Of a stretch of 64,000 nt of DNA, positions 8,233 to 17,399 are shown in pieces; position 1 is the first letter of the stretch, and each line of letters begins with the position of its first letter. The translations under genes and the position numbers were made by a program. The DNA is taken from NCBI GenBank assembly GCA_964615375.1, contig CAZTOW010000005.1:221007-285006 (forward strand). The letters run 5' to 3'. Below the pieces are notes generated by a model. It was not told the DNA's origin. It searched no databases and saw nothing but the letters and a program-made list of their open reading frames with translations. The DNA is from CAZKWG01 sp964615375 (GTDB lineage Bacteria; Myxococcota_A; UBA796; CAZKWG01).

Positions 8233-8949
8233 ATGACCAACGTCCTCGCCATCTTCCGCCGCGAGTTCTGGAGCGCCTTCGACGCGCCCCTCGCCTACAT
8301 CGCCGTCACCGTGTTCCTGGTGCTCGTCGCCGGGTTCTCGCTGTTCTTCCAGGATCTCCTGGCCAGCGGCGTGGCCTCGCTCCGGCCCATGTTCTTCTGG
8401 AGCGCGGTCTTCTACCTGCTGCTGATCCCGGCGATCACCATGCGCCTCTTCGCCGAGGAGCGCCGCACGGGCACGCTGGAGCTGCTCGTCACCCTGCCGG
8501 TGAGCGAGGGCGAGGTGGTGCTGGGCAAGTACCTCTCGGCCGTCGCGCTGATGGCGGTGGCGCTGGGGCTCACCGCCACCTTCCCGCTCAGCCTGGCCAC
8601 GCTCGGGGACCTGGACGCGGGCGCCGTGGTGGGCGGCTACCTGGGCCTCTTCCTGCTCGGCGCCTCGCTCTGCGCCATCGGCACCGCCGCCAGCGCCTAC
8701 ACCAGCAGCCAGGTCGTGGCCTTCCTGGTGGCGCTCCTGCTCGGCACGATCCCCTTCGCCACCGGCTTCGCCCTCGACCGGGTGCCGGCCGCGGCGCTCC
8801 CCGTCGTGCAGTACCTCTCCTTCGACTACCACTTCAACAACCTCGCCCGCGGCGTCATCGACACGCGCGACGTGGTCTTCTACGGCAGCGTCATCGCCCT
8901 CTTCCTCCACCTCGCCGTCTACGGGCTCGAGCGCCGGAGGCTGTCCTGA
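8233..8949 (+). CDS. ABC-2 type permease, GldF-like
   Basis: 238 residues with about six hydrophobic segments. The start FRREFWSAFDAPLAYIAVTVFLVLVAGFS and the later segment RLFAEERRTGTLELLVTLPVS are characteristic of GldF/YhaP-type permeases, which work with an ABC ATPase and a GldG-type auxiliary protein. Its stop overlaps the start of the GldG-like gene (ATGA-type overlap), so the two are translationally coupled. The expected ATPase gene directly upstream is not present; an NYN gene is there instead. Confidence 0.85.
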   Translation: MTNVLAIFRREFWSAFDAPLAYIAVTVFLVLVAGFSLFFQDLLASGVASLRPMFFWSAVFYLLLIPAITMRLFAEERRTGTLELLVTLPVSEGEVVLGKYLSAVALMAVALGLTATFPLSLATLGDLDAGAVVGGYLGLFLLGASLCAIGTAASAYTSSQVVAFLVALLLGTIPFATGFALDRVPAAALPVVQYLSFDYHFNNLARGVIDTRDVVFYGSVIALFLHLAVYGLERRRLS

Positions 8950-10553
8950 TGGACGCGCGCCAGAACCTCCGGGCGAATTCCACGCTCCAGCTCGCGCTGG
9001 TGGTCCTCATCGTGCTGCTGGCCAACACGCTGGCGGCCCGCCACTTCTGGCGCCTGGACCTCACCGACGACCGGCTCTACACCCTCGATCTCGTGACCCG
9101 GAACCTGATGGGCCGGCTGGAGCGCCCGCTCGTCGCCCGGGTCTATTTCACGCGCGGGCTGGAGGCGCCCTACAACAACCACGAGCAGATCCTGGTGGAC
9201 AAGCTCGAGGATCTGCGCGCCTACAGCAAGGGCTGGATGGACATCCAGGTCCAGGACCCCACGGACCGCCCCGAGGTCCAAGAGGAGGCGGCGCGCTTCG
9301 GCATCTCACCCATCCCCTACCTGTTCACCAGCGCCTCCCGACGCGAGCTCAAGCAGGTCTTCATGGGCCTCGCCCTCGTCTACGGAGACCGGCAGGAGGT
9401 CATCCCCGCCGTCGCCAGCACCGAGGCGCTGGAGTACGAGCTCGCCCGCGCCATCCAGTCGCTGACCTCCACCGAGGAGCCCAAGACCGTGGCCTTCAGC
9501 GCCGGCTCCGGCGAGCCCTCGCTGCAGAGCGCCACCGGCCCGCTCGCCACCCTCGCCGGCCGCGTCCGCGAGCGCTACCAGCTCGCCCAGGTCCAGCTCG
9601 GCGGCGCGGGCCTCCTGCCCGAGCAGGTGGACGCCCTCATCGTCCTGGGGCCCCAGCAGCCGCTCACCGCCCGCGCCCAGTACCAGATCGACCAGCTCCT
9701 GATGCGCGGCGGATCGGTCGCCTTCTTCCTCACGAACGTCAAGCCCGACCTGCGGACCATGCGCCCGCAGAACGTCGCCCACGGCCTCGAGCCCCTGCTG
9801 GCCCGCTACGGCGTCATCCTGAACCGCGATCTCGTGCTGGACCGCCAGCAGAACGGGCGTTTTCCCTTCCCGATCCGGCAAGGCGGCAAGGTGGTGCGTC
9901 AGTCGCTGAACTACGCGCTGATGCCCAAGGCCACCATGCTGAACCGCTCGACCACGCTGACGAAGGGCTCGGACTCCCTGCTCTTCCCTTTCGCCAGCAC
10001 GCTGGCCCTCGCCGATCCGCTGCCCGAGGGCGTGAGCGCCGAGGTGGTCGCGTCGAGCTCGTCCAGCGCCGGGCGCGTCGGCGGGCTGCGCACCATCGAC
10101 CCGGGAGCCCTCCAGGCCACGCTGTCGAGCGAGGAGACCGGGAGCTTCCCCCTCTTCGTCACGCTCCAGGGGCGCTGGACCTCCGCCTTCGCCGACGGCC
10201 AGGTGCCGCCGCCGCCGCCCGGCTCGCCCGAGGACCCGGCCATGGCCCCCGACGATCCGGCCACCCGCATCCGCGAGGGCTCGCCCGCCCGGCTCGCGGT
10301 CGCGGGCTCAGGTGACTTCGTCGGGAACAACCTGCCCTTCATGCTGAACCTCGTGGACTGGCTCGTGCAGGACGAGGATCTGGTCGCCATCCGGGCCAAG
10401 GCCGTGGACCTGCCCGAGATGGAGGTCCCCGAGGGGGATCGCGCGCTGGGCCTCAAGCTGGTGAACCTCCTGGGCGGCGTGGTCGTGCTGCTGGCCCTGG
10501 GCGGGGCGCGCTGGCTCTCGCGGCGCCCGAAGACGGCGGGAGGTGGGGCGTGA
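8949..10553 (+). CDS. GldG-family ABC transport auxiliary membrane protein
   Basis: 534 residues from the ATG overlapping the GldF-like stop. A much longer open frame extends upstream in this frame but runs through NYN and GldF, so the overlap start is preferred. One N-terminal transmembrane helix is followed by RRFDLTDDRLYTL-like sequence (WRLDLTDDRLYTLD), the hallmark of GldG. A large extracytoplasmic domain and a C-terminal helix near residues 508-525 complete it. In Bacteroidota GldAFG supports gliding; in other phyla the genes have unknown roles. It overlaps the DUF4340 gene by 4 bp. Confidence 0.85.
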   Translation: MDARQNLRANSTLQLALVVLIVLLANTLAARHFWRLDLTDDRLYTLDLVTRNLMGRLERPLVARVYFTRGLEAPYNNHEQILVDKLEDLRAYSKGWMDIQVQDPTDRPEVQEEAARFGISPIPYLFTSASRRELKQVFMGLALVYGDRQEVIPAVASTEALEYELARAIQSLTSTEEPKTVAFSAGSGEPSLQSATGPLATLAGRVRERYQLAQVQLGGAGLLPEQVDALIVLGPQQPLTARAQYQIDQLLMRGGSVAFFLTNVKPDLRTMRPQNVAHGLEPLLARYGVILNRDLVLDRQQNGRFPFPIRQGGKVVRQSLNYALMPKATMLNRSTTLTKGSDSLLFPFASTLALADPLPEGVSAEVVASSSSSAGRVGGLRTIDPGALQATLSSEETGSFPLFVTLQGRWTSAFADGQVPPPPPGSPEDPAMAPDDPATRIREGSPARLAVAGSGDFVGNNLPFMLNLVDWLVQDEDLVAIRAKAVDLPEMEVPEGDRALGLKLVNLLGGVVVLLALGGARWLSRRPKTAGGGA

Positions 10554-11887
10554 AGCTCACCCAGAAGTCCCGCATGCTGCTGGTGGTGGCGGGCCTGCTG
10601 CTCGCGTTGAACCTGCTCTTCGGGCGACCGTCCAGCAACCTCTCCGAGTCGCCGCGCATCCAGGCCGTCACCCGCGAGGCGGTGACGCGCATCGAAATCT
10701 CGGGGGCGGAGGACAAGCTGGTCATCCGGCCCGAGGCGGGGCGCTGGCGCGTGACGGCGCCCTACCAGGCCGAGGCCGACCAGCAGGCCGTCCAGAACAT
10801 CCTGACCTCCTTCCGCAAGGAGGTCCCGGTGGATGTGCAGGTCGACCGGGGCAACGAGGACCGCTACGGCCTGGAGCCCGGCAAGGGCGTGGTCGTGGAG
10901 ATCTGGACCGACGGCGAGGAGCCGGTGATCTCGTTCACCGTGGGCGACGACGCGGCTGGCGGGAGCACCTACGTCCGGCTCTCGGGGGACGACGCCGTCT
11001 ACCGCGCTCGCCTGGGCGGTCGCGCCCGCTTCGCCCGCCCCCAGGGGGAGTGGCGCAGCCGCTATGTGCTGGATCTCCCCCCGGAGAAGGTCGTGGGCCT
11101 GGAGATCCAGGCGGGCGAGGCCGAGCTCTCGCTCACCCGCCCCGCCGCGGATCCCGCCAGCCCCGCCAACGCCCGCCCCTGGTCCCTGGAGCCCGCCCCG
11201 CCCTGGCCCCTCGATCAGGCGCTCCTGGACGCGCTCGGTGGCCGGCTGGCCCAGCTCCGGTCCACGGCCATCCTCCCGCCCGACACGGCCCTCGGCGCGC
11301 TCTCCACGGAGCTGCGCCTCAGCCTGGACGACGGGACCACGCGCACCCTGCGCCTGTACGCGCGCGAGGACGGCCCCCTGCTCGCCACCGTGGACGAGCA
11401 GCCCGAGCGCTACCGCGTCCCCGAGGTCCTGCTCCAGCTCCTGCCGCGCTCGCCGGAGGATCTGCGCGACCGGACCGTGCTGCGGCTCGCGCGGGCGGAC
11501 ATCGACACCCTGCTCCTGGAGGACGCTCAGGGCCAGGTGCTGGTCCGGCAGGATCCCGCGACCCAGGTCTGGACGCCCATCCAGCCGGCGGAGCTCCAGC
11601 TCGACGTCAAGCAGACGCAGGTGGCGGGGAACATCCTCGCGCTGCTGCGGGCGGAGAGCGTGGTGGAGGGCGGGAGCGGCGGGCCGGAGACCGGGCTCGC
11701 GAAGCCGACCTTGAAGCTCACGATCACGCATGTGGACGGCGCCATCGACCAGCTCCTCGTGGGCGCCCCGACCACGGACGCGCGCGGTCAGCCCGCCTGG
11801 TACGCGGCGCGGGAGGGCGGCGCGGACGCCTACGTGATCTCCGACGAGCTGATCCGCAGGCTGAAGGCCGGCTTCGGGCGCTCCTGA
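10550..11887 (+). CDS. DUF4340-domain membrane-anchored protein
   Basis: 445 residues from a GTG that overlaps the GldG-like stop. One N-terminal helix (MLLVVAGLLLALNLLF) is followed by repeats of the pattern seen in DUF4340 proteins: VTRIEISGAEDKLVIRPEAG, a YGLEPGKGVVVEI stretch, and VGDDAAGGSTYVRL. Such proteins accompany GldF/GldG genes in many genomes and are presumed periplasmic parts of the same complex. The function is unknown. The three genes overlap and form one operon. Confidence 0.8.
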   Translation: MKLTQKSRMLLVVAGLLLALNLLFGRPSSNLSESPRIQAVTREAVTRIEISGAEDKLVIRPEAGRWRVTAPYQAEADQQAVQNILTSFRKEVPVDVQVDRGNEDRYGLEPGKGVVVEIWTDGEEPVISFTVGDDAAGGSTYVRLSGDDAVYRARLGGRARFARPQGEWRSRYVLDLPPEKVVGLEIQAGEAELSLTRPAADPASPANARPWSLEPAPPWPLDQALLDALGGRLAQLRSTAILPPDTALGALSTELRLSLDDGTTRTLRLYAREDGPLLATVDEQPERYRVPEVLLQLLPRSPEDLRDRTVLRLARADIDTLLLEDAQGQVLVRQDPATQVWTPIQPAELQLDVKQTQVAGNILALLRAESVVEGGSGGPETGLAKPTLKLTITHVDGAIDQLLVGAPTTDARGQPAWYAAREGGADAYVISDELIRRLKAGFGRS

Positions 11888-12025
11888 GCGCGCGGGTCGA
11901 GCCTCGTGAAGAATTTGTGAGCGGGCCTCGAATAGCGGGCGGCCTCGTGCGTCCGAGGGATTGAACGCGCCGCGGCTCTGGCCGGGCGCCGGCCCCCTCG
12001 ATCTCGCATCTCTCAGGAGAAGCCC

Positions 12026-13138
12026 ATGACCTCCGCCCTGATCCCGCTCGCTGCCTCCTCGCTGCTGGCCCTCAGCTCCGGCGCCCCCGGCGGCCAGGGC
12101 GCTCCTCAGGCTGGTCAGGGCGGCCAGCCCACCCATCAGGTCGCCCAGGCCCCGCGCGGCCAGGGCCCCGGCGCGCAGATGCAGCGCCCCGCCGTGCAGG
12201 CGCAGCGCCCCGCCGCCTCGATGTCCCAGGCCCGTCAGCCCGCCGCGCGCACGGCCGCCCCCCAGAGCTCGCATGCCCGCACGGCCCCGGATCGCGGCGC
12301 CTCCTCCAGCGCCCAGGCCGCTGGCGGCTCCTCCGGCGCGCCTCCCCGCGGCAGCTCCTCGCACGCGGTCCAGGCCCACCCCAACGGCGGCACGGCCGTC
12401 CGCCCGACCCATCACGCCGCCCGCCCGGCGCACCACGCCGCCCGCCCGGCCCACCACTACGCGCCCTGGGACCCCACGCCGCACCGCGTGTACGTCTCGC
12501 GCCACTACCACGTCGCGCCATGGCACCCCCGCTACTGGACCGCTGGCGTCTTCGTCTACGAGGCGCCCCCCCGCCCGGTGGCCGTGGCCGGTCGCCCCGC
12601 CTCGGCCAGGACCGCCGCCCCCCAGCGTGAGGTCGAGCGCAGCAACACCGTCTCGCTGGGCCTGCGCTCCGGGACCTACATGTCCGGCTACGAGAACGGC
12701 GCCAGCTACAGCGACTTCGGCGTCGGGCTCGCCGCCCGCTACCGCGGCAACGAGGCGCTCGGGCTCGAGGTGGCCTACGGCTACTACAACGACGAGTTCA
12801 CCAACGCCTCCGAGCGCGTGACCCAGCCGCTCTCGGCCTCGGTCGAGCTGTTCGCCTTCCCCTGGACCGACGTGAGCCCCTACGTGCTCGGCGGCGTGAC
12901 CTGGACGAAGCGCAGCTACAGCGACACCTACGAGACCGGGATGACCACGGCCACCTTCGAGCAGAGCGACGTGCAGTTCGGGCCCCACGGCGGCGTCGGC
13001 CTGGAGCTCGCGGTGGGCGAGAAGTCCTCGCTCAGCCTCGAGGGCCGCTACACCCACTTCGTGACCCACGAGGAGGGCGAGGACGCCAGCGCGCCCGGCA
13101 ACCTCCAGGGCACCCTCGGCCTGAACGTCTACTTCTGA
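12026..13138 (+). CDS. Outer-membrane beta-barrel protein with low-complexity, His-rich N-terminal region
   Basis: 370 residues. A signal-like start (SALIPLAASSLLALSSGAPG) leads into about 150 residues rich in Gly, Ala, Pro, Gln and His, including repeated HHAARPA units. From about residue 205 the sequence alternates aromatic and polar strands (VSLGLRSGTYMSGYENG; GLEVAYGYYNDEF; PYVLGGVTWTKRSYSD; SLEGRYTHFVTHEE) and ends LGLNVYF, a terminal Phe typical of barrels inserted by the BAM complex. It looks like an 8-strand porin-like or adhesion barrel. A 138-bp spacer precedes it with nothing recognised. It converges on cinA with a 10-bp overlap. Confidence 0.75.
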   Translation: MTSALIPLAASSLLALSSGAPGGQGAPQAGQGGQPTHQVAQAPRGQGPGAQMQRPAVQAQRPAASMSQARQPAARTAAPQSSHARTAPDRGASSSAQAAGGSSGAPPRGSSSHAVQAHPNGGTAVRPTHHAARPAHHAARPAHHYAPWDPTPHRVYVSRHYHVAPWHPRYWTAGVFVYEAPPRPVAVAGRPASARTAAPQREVERSNTVSLGLRSGTYMSGYENGASYSDFGVGLAARYRGNEALGLEVAYGYYNDEFTNASERVTQPLSASVELFAFPWTDVSPYVLGGVTWTKRSYSDTYETGMTTATFEQSDVQFGPHGGVGLELAVGEKSSLSLEGRYTHFVTHEEGEDASAPGNLQGTLGLNVYF

Positions 13139-14379
13139 GATGACTCCGCTCCGCCTACGCTCCTGAGCTGCTTGAGCAGCAGGGCGAGGGCGGCGGCGGA
13201 CGAGAGGGCCTGGACGCGGTCGCGGTCGCCCGGCAGCGAGAGCCGGCGGACCTCGACCCCCGCTGGCCCCGCCACCGAGATGAAGACGGTCCCCACCGGC
13301 TTCTCCGGCGAGCCCCCCCCGGGCCCGGCGACGCCGGTGACGCCAATTCCCCAGGTGGCACCGGCCCGCGCGCGGATGCCCAGGGCCAGCTGGCGCGCGA
13401 CCGGCTCGCTGACCGCGCCGTGCTGGGCCAGGTCCTCAGGCGAGACCCCGCAGGTCCGCACCTTGGCCTCGTTGGCGTAGACCACGGCGCCCTCCAGCAG
13501 GTAGCGGCTGGCGCCCGGGACGGAGGCCAGCCACTGCGCGATGCGCCCGGCGGTGCAGCTCTCGGCGGTGGCGATGGTCTCGCCGCGCGCCGCCAGCATC
13601 CCGCCCAGCACCTCGGAGAGGTCTCCGCTGTCCTCCCCGAAGATCGCCGGGCCGAGCCGGGACCGCGCCTCCGCCAGCACGGCCTGGCGGGCCTCCTCGC
13701 TGACGTCAGCTTCAAAGCGCAGCTTGATCTGGACCTCTCCCGCCATGGCCCGGTAGCCCACGGTGAGCCCCGGGGCGCTCAGCCCGGTCAGGCGCTCGCC
13801 CAGCTCGCCCTCGGGCACGCCGGTGGTGCGGAGGATGCTGAGGCGGGGCGGGGAGAGGGCGAAGCGCGCGCGGATCGCGGGCTCCACCGTGGTCTCGAAG
13901 AGGGGCTTCATCTCGCGGGGCACGCCGGGCATGAACCAGAGCGAACAGCCCTCGCGGTGGATGGCGAAGCCGGGGGCGGTGCCCCAGCGGTTCTCCAGGA
14001 CCTCAGCCCCGCGCGGGATGAGCGCCTGCTTGCGCGCGGTCGTGCGCATGGGCCGCCCCCAGAGGGCGTAGCGGGCCTGCACCTGGGCCAGGGCCTCGGG
14101 GTGCTCCGTGAGCGGCATGTCGAAGGCGCGCGCCGCGGCCTCCGCCGTCCAGTCGTCGCTGGTGGGGCCGAGCCCGCCGGTGCTCACGATCACCTGGCCC
14201 AGGCCCGCCGCCTCGCGCAGGACGGCGGCGATCTCGTCGAGATCATCGGGGGCGGTGGCCATGCGGCGCACGGGGAGGCCCAGCGCCCAGAGCCGGCCCG
14301 CCAGCCAGTTGCTGTTGGTGTCTACGGTCTGACCGATCATCAGCTCGTCACCCTGAGCGAGGATCACGGCCTGGGGCAT
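13129..14379 (-). CDS. cinA: CinA-family nicotinamide-nucleotide amidase / competence-damage protein
   Basis: 416 residues, usual length. The N-terminal MoaB/MogA-like domain starts with AVILAQGDELMIGQTVDTNSNWLA and contains VSTGGLGPTSDDWT. The C-terminal amidase domain from about residue 255 has ETIATAESCTAGRIAQWL and GVTGVAGPGGGSPEKPVG. The enzyme deamidates NMN in pyridine nucleotide recycling, and the N-terminal half acts on ADP-ribose-type substrates. It is divergent from the ruvX-AsnB-like pair; its start is about 50 bp from theirs. Confidence 0.92.
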   Translation of the reverse strand: MPQAVILAQGDELMIGQTVDTNSNWLAGRLWALGLPVRRMATAPDDLDEIAAVLREAAGLGQVIVSTGGLGPTSDDWTAEAAARAFDMPLTEHPEALAQVQARYALWGRPMRTTARKQALIPRGAEVLENRWGTAPGFAIHREGCSLWFMPGVPREMKPLFETTVEPAIRARFALSPPRLSILRTTGVPEGELGERLTGLSAPGLTVGYRAMAGEVQIKLRFEADVSEEARQAVLAEARSRLGPAIFGEDSGDLSEVLGGMLAARGETIATAESCTAGRIAQWLASVPGASRYLLEGAVVYANEAKVRTCGVSPEDLAQHGAVSEPVARQLALGIRARAGATWGIGVTGVAGPGGGSPEKPVGTVFISVAGPAGVEVRRLSLPGDRDRVQALSSAAALALLLKQLRSVGGAESSQK

Positions 14380-14429
14380 GGAGGGCTCCTGCGTGCATGC
14401 GTGTGCGCGATGGGCTAACCGAGCACTCT

Positions 14430-14861
14430 ATGGCGTCCATTCTCGCGCTCGACGTCGGCACCCGTCGCATCGGGGTGGCGCGCGCCCCGGCCACCGGCCC
14501 GCGGCTCGCGACGCCCCTGTGCGTGGTCGAGCGTCATGGGGTCCGCAAGGACGCCGACCGCCTGCTGCAGCTCTGCCGCCAGCACGAGGCATCGGCGATC
14601 GTGGTCGGTCTGCCCTACGATCTGGAGGGCGGGGAGGGGCGCAGCGCGCGGCTGGCTCGGCAGGTCGGCGAGGCCCTGGCCGAGCTGAGCCGGCTCCCGG
14701 TCCACTACCAGGACGAGCGCTACACCACCGTGGAGGCCAGCGCGCGGCTGTTCGAGGCGGGGGTGAGCTCCCGCGGGCAGCGCGAGATCATCGACGCCGC
14801 CGCCGCCGCCGTGATCCTCCAGGACTGGCTGGACGCGCGTCCGGCCGAAGGAGGTCGCTGA
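14430..14861 (+). CDS. ruvX: Putative Holliday junction resolvase / pre-16S rRNA nuclease (YqgF/RuvX)
   Basis: 143 residues from the ATG at 14430; an in-frame start 33 bp upstream is less likely. The RNase H-like fold is marked by ILALDVGTRRIGVARA (first Asp), VVGLPYDLEGGEG, HYQDERYTTVEA (Glu) and IIDAAAAAVILQDWLDA (last Asp). The E. coli homologue matures 16S rRNA; others resolve Holliday junctions. Its stop is one base from the next start, so the AsnB-like protein is probably translationally coupled to it. Confidence 0.9.
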   Translation: MASILALDVGTRRIGVARAPATGPRLATPLCVVERHGVRKDADRLLQLCRQHEASAIVVGLPYDLEGGEGRSARLARQVGEALAELSRLPVHYQDERYTTVEASARLFEAGVSSRGQREIIDAAAAAVILQDWLDARPAEGGR

Positions 14862-14862
14862 G

Positions 14863-16665
14863 GTGGCGGGGATCGCGGGCGTCGTGCAGCTCAGCGGGCC
14901 GCCCGCGCCCGAGCTGCTCGAGGGGCTCTCGGCGGCCCTGATCCACCGGGGACCCGCGTCGGACCAGCGCTTCTCCGAGGGCGGCGCGCTCCTGATGCAG
15001 CGCGGCGGGAGCGGGGGGAGCACGCTGGCCAGCTCCGAGCGCTTCGCCCTGGTCTTCGACGGGCGCCTGGCCCGGGGCGAGCAGGGCGGGCCCTCGGGCG
15101 GGGACGCCGCGCGCCTGCTCCAGCTGTGGGAGCAGCGGGGAGAGGCCGCGCTGGCCGAGCTCGACGGGGTCTTCGCGTTCGCGCTCTGGGATCGGCGGGC
15201 GCGCGCTCTCTGGCTGGGACGCGACGCCTTCGGGACGCGCCCCCTGTTCTGGGCGCAGGGGGGCGGGAGGCTGGCCTTCGCCTCGGAGACGGGGGCGCTG
15301 CTCAGGCTCCCCTGGGTGGGCCGGGACATCGCCACCGAGCACCTGGCGGAGTACCTGAGCTTTCGCTATGTCCACGCCCCGCGTACCCTGCTGCGCGACG
15401 TCCGCGCCGTGCCGCCCGGACACCTGCTGCGCTACGACGCCAACGGCCCCCGCCCGCGCCGCTGGTACGCGCCGAGCTGGGCGCCGCCGGACGCCCCCGT
15501 CCCCCCCGAGCGGGAGACGGCGGGGCGGGTGGACGACGCGCTGCGGCGGGCCGTGGCGCGGATGAGCGCCGACGGGCCGGTGGGCGTGCTGCTGAGCGGC
15601 GGGCTGGACTCCTCGAGCATCCTCTTCCACGCCCGCGGGGGGCCGCGAGCTCCCGTCGCGTTCACGGTGGCGATGAGCTCGGACGCCGCCGACGAGTCCC
15701 CCTTCGCCGGGCGCGTGGCCAACGTGCTGGGGGTGGAGCAGGTGCTGGTCCGCCTGGACGGGCGCGACGTGGCCGACGAGATCGACCGCGCCTCGGCGCG
15801 CATGGGGCAGCCGCTCCCCACGGCGGCGGCGGCGCTCCAGATGCTGCTCTACCGGGAGGCGGGGCGGCAGGTCCGGGTGCTGCTGAGCGGGGACGGCGGG
15901 GACGAGGTGCTGGGCGGGCGCTCCATCGAGCCGGTCGCCGCGCGCGTGCGGGCGGCGCAGGCGATCTCGCGGCTGCCTCCCGGGCTGCGCGGGCTGGGGC
16001 GGGTGGCGGCGCGTCGGGCGGGTCGGGAGGACCTGGCCGAGGGCGCCGAGCACTACGGGCTCCACCAGCGCCTGGGCGGCTCGAGCGTCTTCGACCGCGA
16101 GGGGCGCGCGGCCCTGCTGGCCGATCCCGGGCTGGTGCGCGGCGGGCAGCGCGCGGGGCTGCTCGCGCCGATGTACCGCGAGGTCGAGACCGACCCCATC
16201 AACGAGATCCTGCACGTCTGGCAGCGCGGCTGGCTGCCCGAGGACAGCCTCGCCCGCAGCGACCGGGCCGCCGTCCACGCCGGCCTGGATCTGCGCTACC
16301 CCCTGCTGGATCGCGAGCTGGTCGCCCTCTGCGGCGCGCTGCCCGGGACGGCGAAGGTCCACCCGCGGCTCCTGGGCAGCGGGACCAAGTGGCCGCTGAG
16401 GCAGGCGATGGCCGGGCGGCTCCCGGACAACCTGATCAACCGCCCCAAGCGCGCCCTGCCGGCCCCGCTGGACCACTGGCTGCGCACGGAGGGGGTGGAA
16501 TTCCTGCGCGCCCGCACGGAGGCGCTGATCGCGGACCCGGACGGGCTCTTCCGCGCCGCGGAGGTGCGGCGGCTGGCTGGAGAGCACCTCAGCGGCGTGG
16601 GCAACCACGGCCTCAAGCTCTGGACGCTCATCCTGTTTGACGCCTGGCGCCAGACGCTGCTTTGA
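14863..16665 (+). CDS. Asparagine-synthetase-like protein with degenerate glutaminase domain
   Basis: 600 residues from a GTG. The N-terminus aligns as MAGIAGVV where class-II amidotransferases have MCGIAG, so the catalytic Cys2 is Ala. Other glutaminase residues are also lost: the usual FNGEIYN reads FDGRLAR. The synthetase half looks intact, with PP-loop VGVLLSGGLDSSS (about residues 240-252), LSGDGGDEVLGG, SDRAAVHAGLDLRYPLLDRE and a C-terminal KRALPAPLDHWLR region. It probably adenylates a carboxylate and uses free ammonia or another amine instead of glutamine. The substrate is unknown. It directly follows ruvX. Confidence 0.82.
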   Translation: MAGIAGVVQLSGPPAPELLEGLSAALIHRGPASDQRFSEGGALLMQRGGSGGSTLASSERFALVFDGRLARGEQGGPSGGDAARLLQLWEQRGEAALAELDGVFAFALWDRRARALWLGRDAFGTRPLFWAQGGGRLAFASETGALLRLPWVGRDIATEHLAEYLSFRYVHAPRTLLRDVRAVPPGHLLRYDANGPRPRRWYAPSWAPPDAPVPPERETAGRVDDALRRAVARMSADGPVGVLLSGGLDSSSILFHARGGPRAPVAFTVAMSSDAADESPFAGRVANVLGVEQVLVRLDGRDVADEIDRASARMGQPLPTAAAALQMLLYREAGRQVRVLLSGDGGDEVLGGRSIEPVAARVRAAQAISRLPPGLRGLGRVAARRAGREDLAEGAEHYGLHQRLGGSSVFDREGRAALLADPGLVRGGQRAGLLAPMYREVETDPINEILHVWQRGWLPEDSLARSDRAAVHAGLDLRYPLLDRELVALCGALPGTAKVHPRLLGSGTKWPLRQAMAGRLPDNLINRPKRALPAPLDHWLRTEGVEFLRARTEALIADPDGLFRAAEVRRLAGEHLSGVGNHGLKLWTLILFDAWRQTLL

Positions 16666-16691
16666 AGCGGCTCCTCACGGAGGCAGGGGGC

Positions 16692-16720
16692 TTGACAGGT
16701 CCACCTGCTGACAATACGAG
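16692..16720 (+). promoter_or_regulatory. Possible promoter upstream of the 16.75-kb gene
   Basis: A consensus TTGACA sits at 16692-16697. The best -10 at 17-bp spacing is TACGAG (16715-16720), a weak match; ACAATA lies 13 bp away, too close. The position, 32 bp before the ATG at 16752, fits. Confidence 0.35.
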
Positions 16721-16751
16721 AATTCTGCCCGCTTCTCGAGGGGACCTCCCG

Positions 16752-17393
16752 ATGTCGACCGAAATTCCTCGCATGTCATCTCACGGCGCGCAGGACGCCG
16801 CGGCCGCCAACGAGGCCGCGGAGGGCGATGAGGGAGAGGCCTCCGCCTCGCTGCACCCCGACCTCTGGCGCGCGATGGTGTCAGAGACTCTGGGGATCCG
16901 CTGGTACCTCGATCTCGACAGCCTGATGGTCATCCGCGCGCCCTATGTGGACGGCTCCCCGGGGCACCCCGTCTCGGACGACCCGGACCGTTACGCGGAG
17001 GTCCCCACCCTCCCCACGGACCGGCAGCGCAACCACGCCCGGCGCGTGCTGAGCGAGCACGTCGGCGCCGATCAGGCGGCCTTCCTGACCTCGGAGGAGC
17101 CCTGGCTGCGCCACTTCCACGAGCACGCCTCGCCCGAGCTGCGGCAGGTGCTCTCGGACGCGCGGCGGACCTGGGTGATCGCCGAGGTGCGGAGCTGGCT
17201 GCGCGATCACGACGTGCCGGAGCACCGCTTCGTGCGCATGGGCCGCAGCGCCTCTCGCGACGGCCGCTCCTCGCGCTCGCCGCGCGCGCGCATGACCTCG
17301 CTGAGGGAGGCCATCCACCGCGCCGTGGACCGCATGACGGAGCGCGAGCTGGAGGCCCTGCCCATCCCCGCGCGCCTGCTCGTGGACGACTGA
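16752..17393 (+). CDS. Hypothetical protein, possibly UPF0158-like
   Basis: 213 residues from the ATG at 16752. The first 40 residues are Ala/Glu-rich and probably disordered. The core starts at IRWYLDLDSLMVI and continues with DDPDRYAEVPTL, HFHEHASPELRQVL and WVIAEVRSWLRDHDV, an order resembling the small UPF0158 family (LDL..G.V, mid-region, WL near the end). No catalytic motif is visible. The tail is basic (SASRDGRSSRSPRARM), which may bind nucleic acid or be a linker. It converges on lspA with a 6-bp gap. The family assignment is tentative. Confidence 0.6.
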   Translation: MSTEIPRMSSHGAQDAAAANEAAEGDEGEASASLHPDLWRAMVSETLGIRWYLDLDSLMVIRAPYVDGSPGHPVSDDPDRYAEVPTLPTDRQRNHARRVLSEHVGADQAAFLTSEEPWLRHFHEHASPELRQVLSDARRTWVIAEVRSWLRDHDVPEHRFVRMGRSASRDGRSSRSPRARMTSLREAIHRAVDRMTERELEALPIPARLLVDD

Positions 17394-17399
17394 GGCCGC

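Noticed and set aside
9911..13069. A 1052-codon minus-strand open frame
   Set aside because: It is antisense to the GldG, DUF4340 and barrel genes; low-complexity product, no motifs, same GC artefact.
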